From Thalassotalea_E sp964620605 (GTDB lineage: Bacteria > Pseudomonadota > Gammaproteobacteria > Enterobacterales > Alteromonadaceae), in the NCBI GenBank assembly GCA_964620605.1, contig CAZUHQ010000005.1:1-64000 (forward strand): a stretch of DNA of 64,000 bases, in the 5' to 3' direction. Positions 44,301 through 51,382 of the stretch are shown here, piece by piece. The stretch's first letter is position 1; every line of letters starts with the position of its first letter. The notes beneath the pieces are model-generated. The model was not told the DNA's origin. It saw only the letters and a program-made list of their open reading frames with translations, and searched no databases. A program made the position numbers and the translations under genes.

Positions 44301-44816
44301 CAATCCTCTATTATTGAAAATATTCTAGATATAGATGGATTAGTGAAATTGCTGTCTCCTTGGCTAAAAATGACTTATCGAGAAGCTAAAATTGTGGATA
44401 AGGCTCTAGTGATAAATGATAAGCAATCACAGCAGCAGGTAAAAGCCCAAGTAACGTCTCATAAGGCCAATGCACATAGTAAAATGCAAAATGAAGCCTT
44501 TGATTTAACACTTTATGTGCAACATCAAGGTTCATTAGAACTGGCGGTTTTTATGTTGGATGATTATATTGAAGATATTCATCAGGCAATTAATGCGCTT
44601 GAACAAAGTGTTGTTAAACAAGAGTGCAAGCAAGCGAAGCTGGATAATGCTCAATTGCAAAAACTCGCTCGCATTCTCGCAGCACCTGAATTACTTGCAT
44701 TATCTGAACAAGTAACTCAGGCGCTGGCAAGAGAAGCTTTTAATGAGTTGCCAATATTATTAGCGGCATTAAAAGAGACTCGGATGCGATTAGCTGAATT
44801 TGCTCAGGCGATTTAA
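41334..44816 (+). CDS. Degenerate hybrid sensor kinase-like membrane protein
   Basis: 1160 residues. Membrane segments at about 13-35 and 327-348 enclose a helical periplasmic domain (36-325). The cytoplasmic part follows the layout of a BarA/TorS hybrid kinase: PAS-like (about 413-500), a coiled dimerisation region (505-580), an ATPase-like region (590-740), two receiver-like regions (757-875 and 900-1010) and an HPt-like helical end (1055-1158). Each active site seems lost: in the H-box position I read ACYSEQLSQML (Glu537 where His is expected); no N-box or G-boxes are visible; the receivers have Thr812 and Asn949 in place of Asp; the HPt-like end has no suitable His. Domain assignment is inference from pattern. 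Followed in 5 bases by the DUF1289 gene. Confidence 0.75.
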   Translation: MSSSTPFYQQLRVSFSAIFLIVTFALAAISALFYWQAQQLAKVLEQDLPKVLQTNSYHQAIVDTENILARLTLSQSAVELQQHYHALHKQLFVISKYPSVNSKTFDRALELQKTQTSLIARLASNENRNDLLRESALIQLHLVLDELSASQSTLKEQQDKLYQQLAKDKVRDRVTTARLTAYLGLAQQSDNLMLTRIAVEQMIELFDRVSLTYPLTDFDHISQQLVDALALWQGQFEQIEQASELEKQRLANLIALHQLLYTKQSTIAKWRGHIRVAQEFVLSLEPLAQLLAKQRHDTRLFEPSKNTETHALTSYLPTNIKLSKQQFLWSLLALLLAIFLLFVALLANLRRRIKCYDESNKSLVEQQLAGNEQIAPDSLFQQQLIELLDQLTKPKHSEQDFVALEERVRDGEKLLFEQAGVLLLNSDTELTAQCQDLLLAETAAKKSWRHAFAKADTLKLLELARRAKTSGEIQRLAVQTLAGQPLNISVSVNNDKYFITIAKSDIEQQLTQEVERLEQELIRLDKDQQLQLACYSEQLSQMLIRAMLQNQSISIGSGESSLQIARQLQRMYDWCEQFDVAGQKQESLNDALVPAELLSEMLNVAWYASWQRNKVIFIQDPLLLSCGQLKLTAFHQLIARIAKLCLQDKFNVTLLIEAALVDKNAGQQIVRLTFEMRSRQVACLLPESLKQLVDLTPKLQNNDLLAQFLQALVQINHVANVQVSEAEGKCAVSLDFSIALAQQQLSVASEVVNLKEQSFVVFGSDPILTQQLKQVITKANARVEDIESLEHLTKLLTSKHLNSHPIAALVVTPEQAQQSYVDIIQHLNTLAKPLRPKVLVLQAQYYAKLHQLGLFEHSEFDARNENFSEKLQSFIQSEQENNLLISAEVFKQHQLSQSQIEVLLATEHPESMLVFARILHWLGLQVHLVSHQHTLLSQWQSGRYLLLFNQLEVNPVVEMAVGKKVNRGIFTLPIKDQVRQPVERLPEHWQSSIIENILDIDGLVKLLSPWLKMTYREAKIVDKALVINDKQSQQQVKAQVTSHKANAHSKMQNEAFDLTLYVQHQGSLELAVFMLDDYIEDIHQAINALEQSVVKQECKQAKLDNAQLQKLARILAAPELLALSEQVTQALAREAFNELPILLAALKETRMRLAEFAQAI

Positions 44817-44821
44817 TAATT

Positions 44822-45022
44822 ATGGATAATAAGTTACCGGCGAATAAAAATTTAAGCCCTTGCGTGCGTAATTGCTGTTTGGATGATGCAGATATATGTC
44901 TTGGTTGCTTTCGTCATCTCGATGAAATTGTCGGGTGGCAAGCTTTTACCGAACAGGAAAAAATCGCTATTTTGGACTTGTGCCGTGAAAGAAAAGATAA
45001 TCGTATTGATAGTAATAAATAA
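44822..45022 (+). CDS. DUF1289 small cysteine-rich protein
   Basis: 66 residues. SPCVRNCCLDDADICLGC (about 12-29) followed by FRHLDEIVGW is the DUF1289 signature, with four Cys in a CxxxC...CxxC pattern that may hold a metal. Function unknown. It lies 5 bases after the sensor-like gene and 18 bases before the TPR/receiver gene, so the three are probably co-transcribed. Confidence 0.9.
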   Translation: MDNKLPANKNLSPCVRNCCLDDADICLGCFRHLDEIVGWQAFTEQEKIAILDLCRERKDNRIDSNK

Positions 45023-45040
45023 ACGGCTGGACGCGCATTA

Positions 45041-46735
45041 ATGAATACCCAAGAGAAGAACTTTTTTGGTGAATATAGTGAGCTAAAAGTGCTCGTTATT
45101 GATGACAATACCTTAGTGCTTGATGCGTTAAAGCATACTTTATATAACATGGATATCCGGGAAGTTCGTTGTGCGCAAAATGCCTACTTTGGCTTGCAGC
45201 TGTGTAGTGAAATGAAGTTTGACATTATTATCTGTGCATTTAATGTCAAAAGTGATAAAGATGGTTTTCATTTACTGGAAGAGCTGAAATTTAAGGGCTA
45301 TGTAACCAAAACAACGGTGTTGATCTTTCTTTGTACCGAAACTAAGGAATCTTTGGTTAATTCGATTATTGAACTACAACCGGATGATTTTTGGGTTAAG
45401 CCTTTGCAGCCGTTTAAGGTACAGCAGCGGCTATTACAAACACTGAAAATTAAAAACCAGTTGTTTAATATCTATCAGGCGTTAGATCAACGAGAATTTT
45501 CCAAAGTGATTTACTATGCCGACCGCCATTTGCTCAATAAAAAATTAGCGCCATTTCATCCGAACATTTTAAGAATGAAAGGCACTGCATTGCTAAGTCT
45601 GCTTGAATACAAGGAAGCGGAAAACTTTTATAAAGAATTATTAAATACCTACAAATACTCCTGGGTTTATATAGGTTATGCACGCTCATTGTTAAAACAG
45701 GGGCGAATTGAAGACATCGAAGATTTGATTAAAAAGCTGGTGGATAAACCGGAAACCCGCTTTGCCACCCATGATATGTTAGCTCAGTATCATATTGAAA
45801 ATGAAAAATATGATCTTGCTTATCGAGAAATTCAAAAAGCAACGGCGTTAGCACCACGTAATATTGAGCGCAATAAAAAGTCCTGGGATCTGGCGCGTTT
45901 AAATCACGATCACCAGGGGCAGTATCAGGCAACGATAAATATTGCGAAAAATGCTAAAAATTCGATTCATGACTCGCCTGAATTACTATTAAACGTTATC
46001 CGGGCTTGTATTGATTATGCGGTTACGCTGGCCAATGGCGGTTCTGAACAGTTGCTAAAGCAGACGGATCGCTATATCCAGCAGCTTGAAGCCGAGTACG
46101 AAGACGCGGATTTATTTAAGGAACAGATTAATGTCACTCGAGCCAGGGTTTATAATGCGCGCAGTGAGTCTGCCAAGGCTCAGCGTATTGTCGATAATCA
46201 GGTTTCTATTCGTCCAACTCCACTGATTGAAGATAATTTAGATAAGGTTAAGGTGTTTCATGAGCTTGGCATGCGGGAAGAGGCCATGCTTATGCTCGAA
46301 TCGATTAAAAATCAGATATCAGGTGACTCGCTGACCAGTCAGGTGGTTAATCGTTATATCCAGCAGGAAACCCAAGAGCGCAGTGATATACATTTTACTC
46401 CGAAGCAGCTGCATGATATGGCGGTTGAACATTTTCAGAAGCAGCGCTTAAAGCCGGCATTAGAGTCAGTGATCCAGGCGATCCAGTTAGCGCCGACCAG
46501 TGTTAAATTTTCCATCAGTTTATTAAAAATTTTAATTAGTCTTAAACAAAAGGACGAGTTGGAAGAGCAATACCTTGAAAATGCTGATAAAGCGTTGGCA
46601 TTATTTAAGCAGACTAAGCTTGATGAAAAAACTTCAGGCTCGGTGACTGAAATTAAAGAAAAGTGGTTGAGCTTGATTAAACCTGAGTCTGATAGTGAAG
46701 CTAATGTCAATGCCGATAACACTGATGGTAACTAA
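45041..46735 (+). CDS. TPR protein with N-terminal receiver domain lacking the phosphoacceptor
   Basis: 564 residues. The receiver (about 14-132) keeps the acidic pair Asp21-Asp22 (VLVIDDN), Thr99 and Lys120 (FWVKPL), but the strand that should end in the phosphorylated Asp reads DIIICAFNV, placing Ala66 there. Residues 135-545 are helical repeats of TPR type (for example LAYREIQKATALAPRN). Family members are usually described as TPR-containing response regulators. No DNA-binding domain. It ends the operon that starts with the degenerate sensor-like protein, so the two may share a non-phosphorylation mechanism. Confidence 0.85.
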   Translation: MNTQEKNFFGEYSELKVLVIDDNTLVLDALKHTLYNMDIREVRCAQNAYFGLQLCSEMKFDIIICAFNVKSDKDGFHLLEELKFKGYVTKTTVLIFLCTETKESLVNSIIELQPDDFWVKPLQPFKVQQRLLQTLKIKNQLFNIYQALDQREFSKVIYYADRHLLNKKLAPFHPNILRMKGTALLSLLEYKEAENFYKELLNTYKYSWVYIGYARSLLKQGRIEDIEDLIKKLVDKPETRFATHDMLAQYHIENEKYDLAYREIQKATALAPRNIERNKKSWDLARLNHDHQGQYQATINIAKNAKNSIHDSPELLLNVIRACIDYAVTLANGGSEQLLKQTDRYIQQLEAEYEDADLFKEQINVTRARVYNARSESAKAQRIVDNQVSIRPTPLIEDNLDKVKVFHELGMREEAMLMLESIKNQISGDSLTSQVVNRYIQQETQERSDIHFTPKQLHDMAVEHFQKQRLKPALESVIQAIQLAPTSVKFSISLLKILISLKQKDELEEQYLENADKALALFKQTKLDEKTSGSVTEIKEKWLSLIKPESDSEANVNADNTDGN

Positions 46736-46783
46736 CCTTGGCTTCACTTCGCATAAGTTATACAAACCTGAGATTAACTAAAT

Positions 46784-47944
46784 TTAAGCGTCGCGTGGCA
46801 AGCCTTTTTCAATCGAGCGGATTAAGCGACCCGATAACCGTTGATTGACATCCGTGATTGCAATGGTTTGTTCTGTTTGCTGTTTTTTGAACTGTTGCTG
46901 CTTGATAGCCCAGTCAATATGCTCGGTGACCATGGGGCTGGCTGAAGGTAACTTTTCAGATAATGCATCGATAATTGTTTGATCGTATTGTGCGTTACCT
47001 AAAGCAACGGCAATATTTCGTTGCCAACAATCGAAACCGATACGGCGAATTGGCGAACCTTCGGTTTTTGTGAGAAATTGCTGTTCATTCCAGGAAAAAA
47101 TTGTCAGTAAATCAATATTATCTAGTTGCTGTCTCGGCTGGAAGTCTTGCTCTACAGTTAATTGCGCGTATTGATTCCATGGGCAAATCAGTTGGCAGTC
47201 ATCACAGCCATAAATTCTGTTACCGATCAGCGGTCTGAACTGTTCGGGAATTGCCCCCCTTAATTCTATGGTTAAATAAGAAATGCAGCGTCTGGCATCA
47301 ACGACATAAGGGGCAACAATTGCCTGGGTTGGACAAATTTTAATACAGGCAACACAAGAGCCACATTGCTCACTTGTCTTCTGGCTTACCGGCAGAGGAA
47401 TATTGACCAGCAATTCTCCGAGAAAAAACCATGAGCCCGCTTCTTGATTGATCAATAAGCTGTGTTTACCAACCCAGCCTAGTCCTGCTTTTTCCGCCAA
47501 TGGCCGTTCCAGTATCGGCGCCGAATCAACAAATGGCCGATAGTTAAATTGCTGGCAGTATGCGTTAATTTTTTCTCCTAACAGCTTTAGACGCTTGCGC
47601 ATTAATTTATGATAATCACGACCTAACGCATAACGGCTGATATAGGCTTTGTCTTTATCTTTTAGGGTTTGCGCAAATCTCGCATCTTGAGGCAGGTAAT
47701 CCATACGGACGCTGATCACCCGGATAGTCTCTGGGACTAATTCATCCGCTCTGGCGCGCATCAGGCCATGTTTGGCCATGTAATCCATATCACCGTGATA
47801 TTGGTTGGCTAACCAGCTTTCTAATGCCTGTTCGTGCTTGGTTAGATCTATGTCACTAAACCCGACTTGAGAAAAGCCAAGTTCTTGTCCCCAGGACTTG
47901 ATTTTTTCTGCTAATTCTAGATAGTTGATAGCTGAGGCTGTCAT
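46784..47944 (-). CDS. queG: Epoxyqueuosine reductase
   Basis: 386 residues. The N-terminal cobalamin-binding region has YHGDMDYMAKH and VISVRMDYLP; RPFVDSAPILER and AGLGWVGKHSLL follow; two [4Fe-4S] clusters are supplied by CGSCVACIKICPTQAI and CDDCQLICPWN. HEAT-like C-terminus. It reduces epoxyqueuosine to queuosine in tRNA. Divergent from nnr, with only 16 bases between start codons. Confidence 0.97.
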   Translation of the reverse strand: MTASAINYLELAEKIKSWGQELGFSQVGFSDIDLTKHEQALESWLANQYHGDMDYMAKHGLMRARADELVPETIRVISVRMDYLPQDARFAQTLKDKDKAYISRYALGRDYHKLMRKRLKLLGEKINAYCQQFNYRPFVDSAPILERPLAEKAGLGWVGKHSLLINQEAGSWFFLGELLVNIPLPVSQKTSEQCGSCVACIKICPTQAIVAPYVVDARRCISYLTIELRGAIPEQFRPLIGNRIYGCDDCQLICPWNQYAQLTVEQDFQPRQQLDNIDLLTIFSWNEQQFLTKTEGSPIRRIGFDCWQRNIAVALGNAQYDQTIIDALSEKLPSASPMVTEHIDWAIKQQQFKKQQTEQTIAITDVNQRLSGRLIRSIEKGLPRDA

Positions 47945-47960
47945 TTAAGGTCGGATTTAT

Positions 47961-49523
47961 ATGCTAGTAACAAAACTGCTGGAAAGTTTACCACAAAGAG
48001 CCTATAACGCGACACAGGTATTGGAAAACGAAGCTCAAATCGCACAAACATTGCCGATTAGCATGACGGCGTTAATGGAACAGGCGGGATTGGCGGTGTT
48101 TAACCTGCTTCGCTCTTGCTACCCTCGGTTATCCTCATTATTAGTGATTTCTGGTAAGGGCAATAACGGTGGCGATGGTTTTGTCGTTGCTCGACTTGCA
48201 GCGGAACTCGGCATACAAGTTAGCGTTTATTTATGTTGCCAACCAGAGCAGCTTAAAGGAGATGCCAAACTGGCATTTGAGCGTTTAGTTGGCGCTAATA
48301 TCAGTATTATTTATCAAAATGAGTTAACGATTAGTCGCGACTTTTTAGCAGAGCATCAATTCCAGCTGATTATTGATGCTATTTTCGGTATAGGTTTCAA
48401 GGGGCAATTACCGCAAGATATTGCTGAATTAGTGACCGCAGTGAACGACAGTGGCATTGACGTTTTAAGTGTTGACTTGCCTTCAGGGCTCAATGCGAGC
48501 ACAGGTTCAGTGACTAATAATGCCATTATTGCCCAGCACACGGTAACTTTTATTGCCATTAAACAAGGATTATTGACCGGTCAGGCAGCACATTATTGCG
48601 GTGAGCTTCATTTTGCTGGCTTAGGGCTAGCGGATAATTTTCAGCTGGCAGTTGATTCTGATATTTACTTGCAAGGCGGCTTAAATCAATCCCCGAATCA
48701 TTTACCTAAGCTGCCAGTTCGTAGCGCCGTCAGTCATAAAGGGCATATTGGTCAATTACTGACTGTTGGCGGCGGTCAGGGGATGCCAGGGGCAATTCGC
48801 TTAGCCAGTGAGGCGGCATTAAGAGCCGGAGCGGCGTTAGTCGCAGTTTGTTGCTATCCCGACAATATTGCTATGGTGTTTAATGGTCGTCCTGAGCTGA
48901 TGTTAGCCCATAGTGAAAGCTGCCGGCTGGCTGAACTGGCGGCGTTTCAAAAGGCCAAGTTACTATTATGTGGTCCAGGGCTTGGTCAGGATCAGTGGGC
49001 GCAACAGCATTTTCAGCAAGTCATGGCATCTGATAAGCCCTGTGTTTTAGACGCAGATGCTTTGCGTTTGCTTGCACAATCACCACTAAATAAAGCAAAC
49101 TGGGTATTGACGCCGCATCCGGGAGAAGCAGCTGTCTTATTAGGTTGTAGTGTTGTCGAAGTGGAGCAAGATCGTTTTGCTGCGGTTAGGCAAATCGCCC
49201 AACAATACGGTGGTATTTGTGTGTTAAAAGGAGCGGGTAGTTTAATTTGTGATGGTCAGGTTGTCTGGGTCAACACTAGTGGAAATTCCGGCATGGCTTC
49301 TGGTGGCATGGGAGATGTTTTATCGGGTATAATCGCCGCTTTGTTGATGCAAATGCCAAATAGTATTGATGCAGTCAGGTTAGCCGTTTATTTGCATGGT
49401 CTGGCTGCCGATAAGGTTGCACAGCAAACGGGAAAAATCGGCATGTTGGCCAGTGATTTATTTCTTTTTATCCAGCAACTATTAAATCAGGAAACAAAAG
49501 TGAATGACCACATCAGTAAATAA
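47961..49523 (+). CDS. nnr: Bifunctional NAD(P)H-hydrate epimerase / ADP-dependent dehydratase
   Basis: 520 residues. The N-terminal YjeF_N epimerase domain (about 1-225) shows GKGNNGGDGFVVAR and IDAIFGIGFKG; the C-terminal ribokinase-like dehydratase (about 235-515) shows KGHIGQLLTVGGG, LTPHPGEAA and GMASGGMGDVLSG. It repairs hydrated NADH and NADPH. The stop overlaps the tsaE start by 20 bases, so the genes are coupled, matching the E. coli order. Confidence 0.97.
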   Translation: MLVTKLLESLPQRAYNATQVLENEAQIAQTLPISMTALMEQAGLAVFNLLRSCYPRLSSLLVISGKGNNGGDGFVVARLAAELGIQVSVYLCCQPEQLKGDAKLAFERLVGANISIIYQNELTISRDFLAEHQFQLIIDAIFGIGFKGQLPQDIAELVTAVNDSGIDVLSVDLPSGLNASTGSVTNNAIIAQHTVTFIAIKQGLLTGQAAHYCGELHFAGLGLADNFQLAVDSDIYLQGGLNQSPNHLPKLPVRSAVSHKGHIGQLLTVGGGQGMPGAIRLASEAALRAGAALVAVCCYPDNIAMVFNGRPELMLAHSESCRLAELAAFQKAKLLLCGPGLGQDQWAQQHFQQVMASDKPCVLDADALRLLAQSPLNKANWVLTPHPGEAAVLLGCSVVEVEQDRFAAVRQIAQQYGGICVLKGAGSLICDGQVVWVNTSGNSGMASGGMGDVLSGIIAALLMQMPNSIDAVRLAVYLHGLAADKVAQQTGKIGMLASDLFLFIQQLLNQETKVNDHISK

Positions 49524-50019
49524 AGGTGACGAGCTAGCTTCAAACCTAAGTTACCAGCTACAACTGGCAGATGAGCAGGCAATGGTGGCATTTGGACAGC
49601 GTATGGCTGACGCGGTAAAATCAGAACTTAATTGTGGTATTGTGGTCTACTTGAACGGAGAACTCGGCGCCGGTAAAACAACGTTAACCCGAGGCTTTGT
49701 TCAGGGCATGGGACATAAAGGCAATGTTAAAAGCCCTACTTATACCCTGGTTGAGCCGTATGAACTTGAAAACTGGCTGGTTTACCATTTTGATTTATAT
49801 CGATTAGCAGATCCCGAAGAGTTGGAATTTATCGGTATCAGAGAGTATTTTCGGGACAATTGTTGCTGTTTTATTGAATGGCCTGAAAAAGGAACTGGCC
49901 TGTTGGCAAATGCCGACGTTAGCATTAACATTTGCTATCAGGGCGAAGGGCGTAGCGTCGAGCTTAGTGCACATAGCCAATTAGGAAAACAACTATTGCA
50001 AGCGTTAAAATCACCATAG
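49504..50019 (+). CDS. tsaE: tRNA threonylcarbamoyladenosine biosynthesis ATPase TsaE
   Basis: 171 residues. The Walker A GELGAGKTTLTRG, then SPTYTLVEPYE, HFDLYRL and FIEWPEKG are the TsaE blocks. It helps TsaB-TsaD load the t6A modification on tRNA. Its ATG lies inside the end of nnr. Followed by amiB. Confidence 0.97.
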   Translation: MTTSVNKGDELASNLSYQLQLADEQAMVAFGQRMADAVKSELNCGIVVYLNGELGAGKTTLTRGFVQGMGHKGNVKSPTYTLVEPYELENWLVYHFDLYRLADPEELEFIGIREYFRDNCCCFIEWPEKGTGLLANADVSINICYQGEGRSVELSAHSQLGKQLLQALKSP

Positions 50020-50041
50020 AATTAATAAGAGGTTGGGTTCA

Positions 50042-51364
50042 ATGATATGGGGCGTTATTAAGCAAGTGTTACTATCAGTGGTGTTTACCATGCTGATGGT
50101 AAACACTTACTGCTATGCCGGTAGTAATAGCATAGATGGTATTCGTGTCTGGCCTGCCCCGGAAAATACCCGAGTGGTGTTTGATCTAAAAGGTACCCCT
50201 GACTATAGCTACTTTCAGCTGTCATCTCCTAATCGTTTAGTGATTGACTTTAACAGCACAGAAAATATGGTGGCATTGACTGAGCTGGCAAAAAAAGATC
50301 AACGTATTCTAAAAATTAGAAAATCCAAACCGAAAACCAAAGCAGGTACTCGTCTGGTGCTGGAGTTAAAGGAGAAATTTAATTTAAATATTTTTCCTTT
50401 GGCACCTGCCGGTCAATATGGTAATCGACTGGTGGTTGATTTATTCGATCAAAACCGGGTAGTGCAAAGTGTTACTAAACTGCCGAGCAATAACCGGGAT
50501 ATTATTATCGGTATCGATGCTGGACATGGTGGTGAAGATCCCGGTTCTATCGGTGGTCGTGGCAACTATGAAAAACGGGTGACGTTGGCGATTGCAAAAA
50601 AACTGCAAAAGCTCTTGAACGCGGAAAAAGGTTTAAAGGCGGCAATGATCCGTACCGGGGATTATTATATTACCGTTGGCCGTCGTAGTCAGATCGCCCG
50701 CAAGAAACAGGTAGATTTATTAATATCGATTCATGCAGATGCGTTTCGTACGCCACAGCCAAGTGGGGCATCGGTTTGGGTGGTTTCTAACCGCCGGGTA
50801 GAAAGTGAACTGGCAAAGTGGCTTGCTAATCGGGAGAAAAACTCCGAGTTGCTCGGTGGTGGGGGTGGGGTGATTAAAACCACCAGAGATGATAATTTGG
50901 CAAAAACCCTGGCAGATATGAGTAAAGAACATTCGCTCGATGTCAGTATCAGTATGGCAAATAGCGTACTTCGCCAGTTAAAAAGGATCACTAAGCTTCA
51001 TAAAAAATCGCCACAACACGGTAATTTCGGTGTGCTGAAATCATCAGATATTCCGTCGATATTAGTGGAAACCGGTTTTATTTCTAATTATCAGGAAGAG
51101 AAAAACCTCACTTCTTCCAGCCATCAGCAAAAATTAGCCAATGCAATTTTCAATGGTGTTAAGAAACATTTTATCGATCAGCCACCAATGGGAACTTATT
51201 ATGCGTCAATCGGTTATCGCAAGCACAGAGTCTCGCGAGGTGAATCGCTATCTGTGGTTGCCGAACGTTATAAGGTTTCGGTCGGGCAATTAAAATCAGT
51301 CAATAACTTGAAATCGAACGTTGTTCGCATTGGCCAAACCCTGAAGATCCCAAGAGCAGAATAA
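50042..51364 (+). CDS. amiB: N-acetylmuramoyl-L-alanine amidase with AMIN and LysM domains (AmiB type)
   Basis: 440 residues from the ATG at 50042 (AGAGG nine bases upstream); a TTG three codons earlier is less likely. Signal peptide about 1-26; AMIN domain about 30-125; amidase_3 about 150-375 with GIDAGHGGEDPG (zinc His), SIHADAF and ILVETGFISN (Glu); a LysM domain at the C-terminus (KHRVSRGESLSVVAERY). It splits septal peptidoglycan in the periplasm and would be activated by the EnvC encoded in this window. Confidence 0.95.
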   Translation: MIWGVIKQVLLSVVFTMLMVNTYCYAGSNSIDGIRVWPAPENTRVVFDLKGTPDYSYFQLSSPNRLVIDFNSTENMVALTELAKKDQRILKIRKSKPKTKAGTRLVLELKEKFNLNIFPLAPAGQYGNRLVVDLFDQNRVVQSVTKLPSNNRDIIIGIDAGHGGEDPGSIGGRGNYEKRVTLAIAKKLQKLLNAEKGLKAAMIRTGDYYITVGRRSQIARKKQVDLLISIHADAFRTPQPSGASVWVVSNRRVESELAKWLANREKNSELLGGGGGVIKTTRDDNLAKTLADMSKEHSLDVSISMANSVLRQLKRITKLHKKSPQHGNFGVLKSSDIPSILVETGFISNYQEEKNLTSSSHQQKLANAIFNGVKKHFIDQPPMGTYYASIGYRKHRVSRGESLSVVAERYKVSVGQLKSVNNLKSNVVRIGQTLKIPRAE

Positions 51365-51382
51365 GGTTAACTATCCTAACTA

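Noticed and set aside
41334..44816. Calling this gene an active hybrid histidine kinase
   Set aside because: No H-box His, N-box, glycine boxes or acceptor Asp can be found at the expected places.
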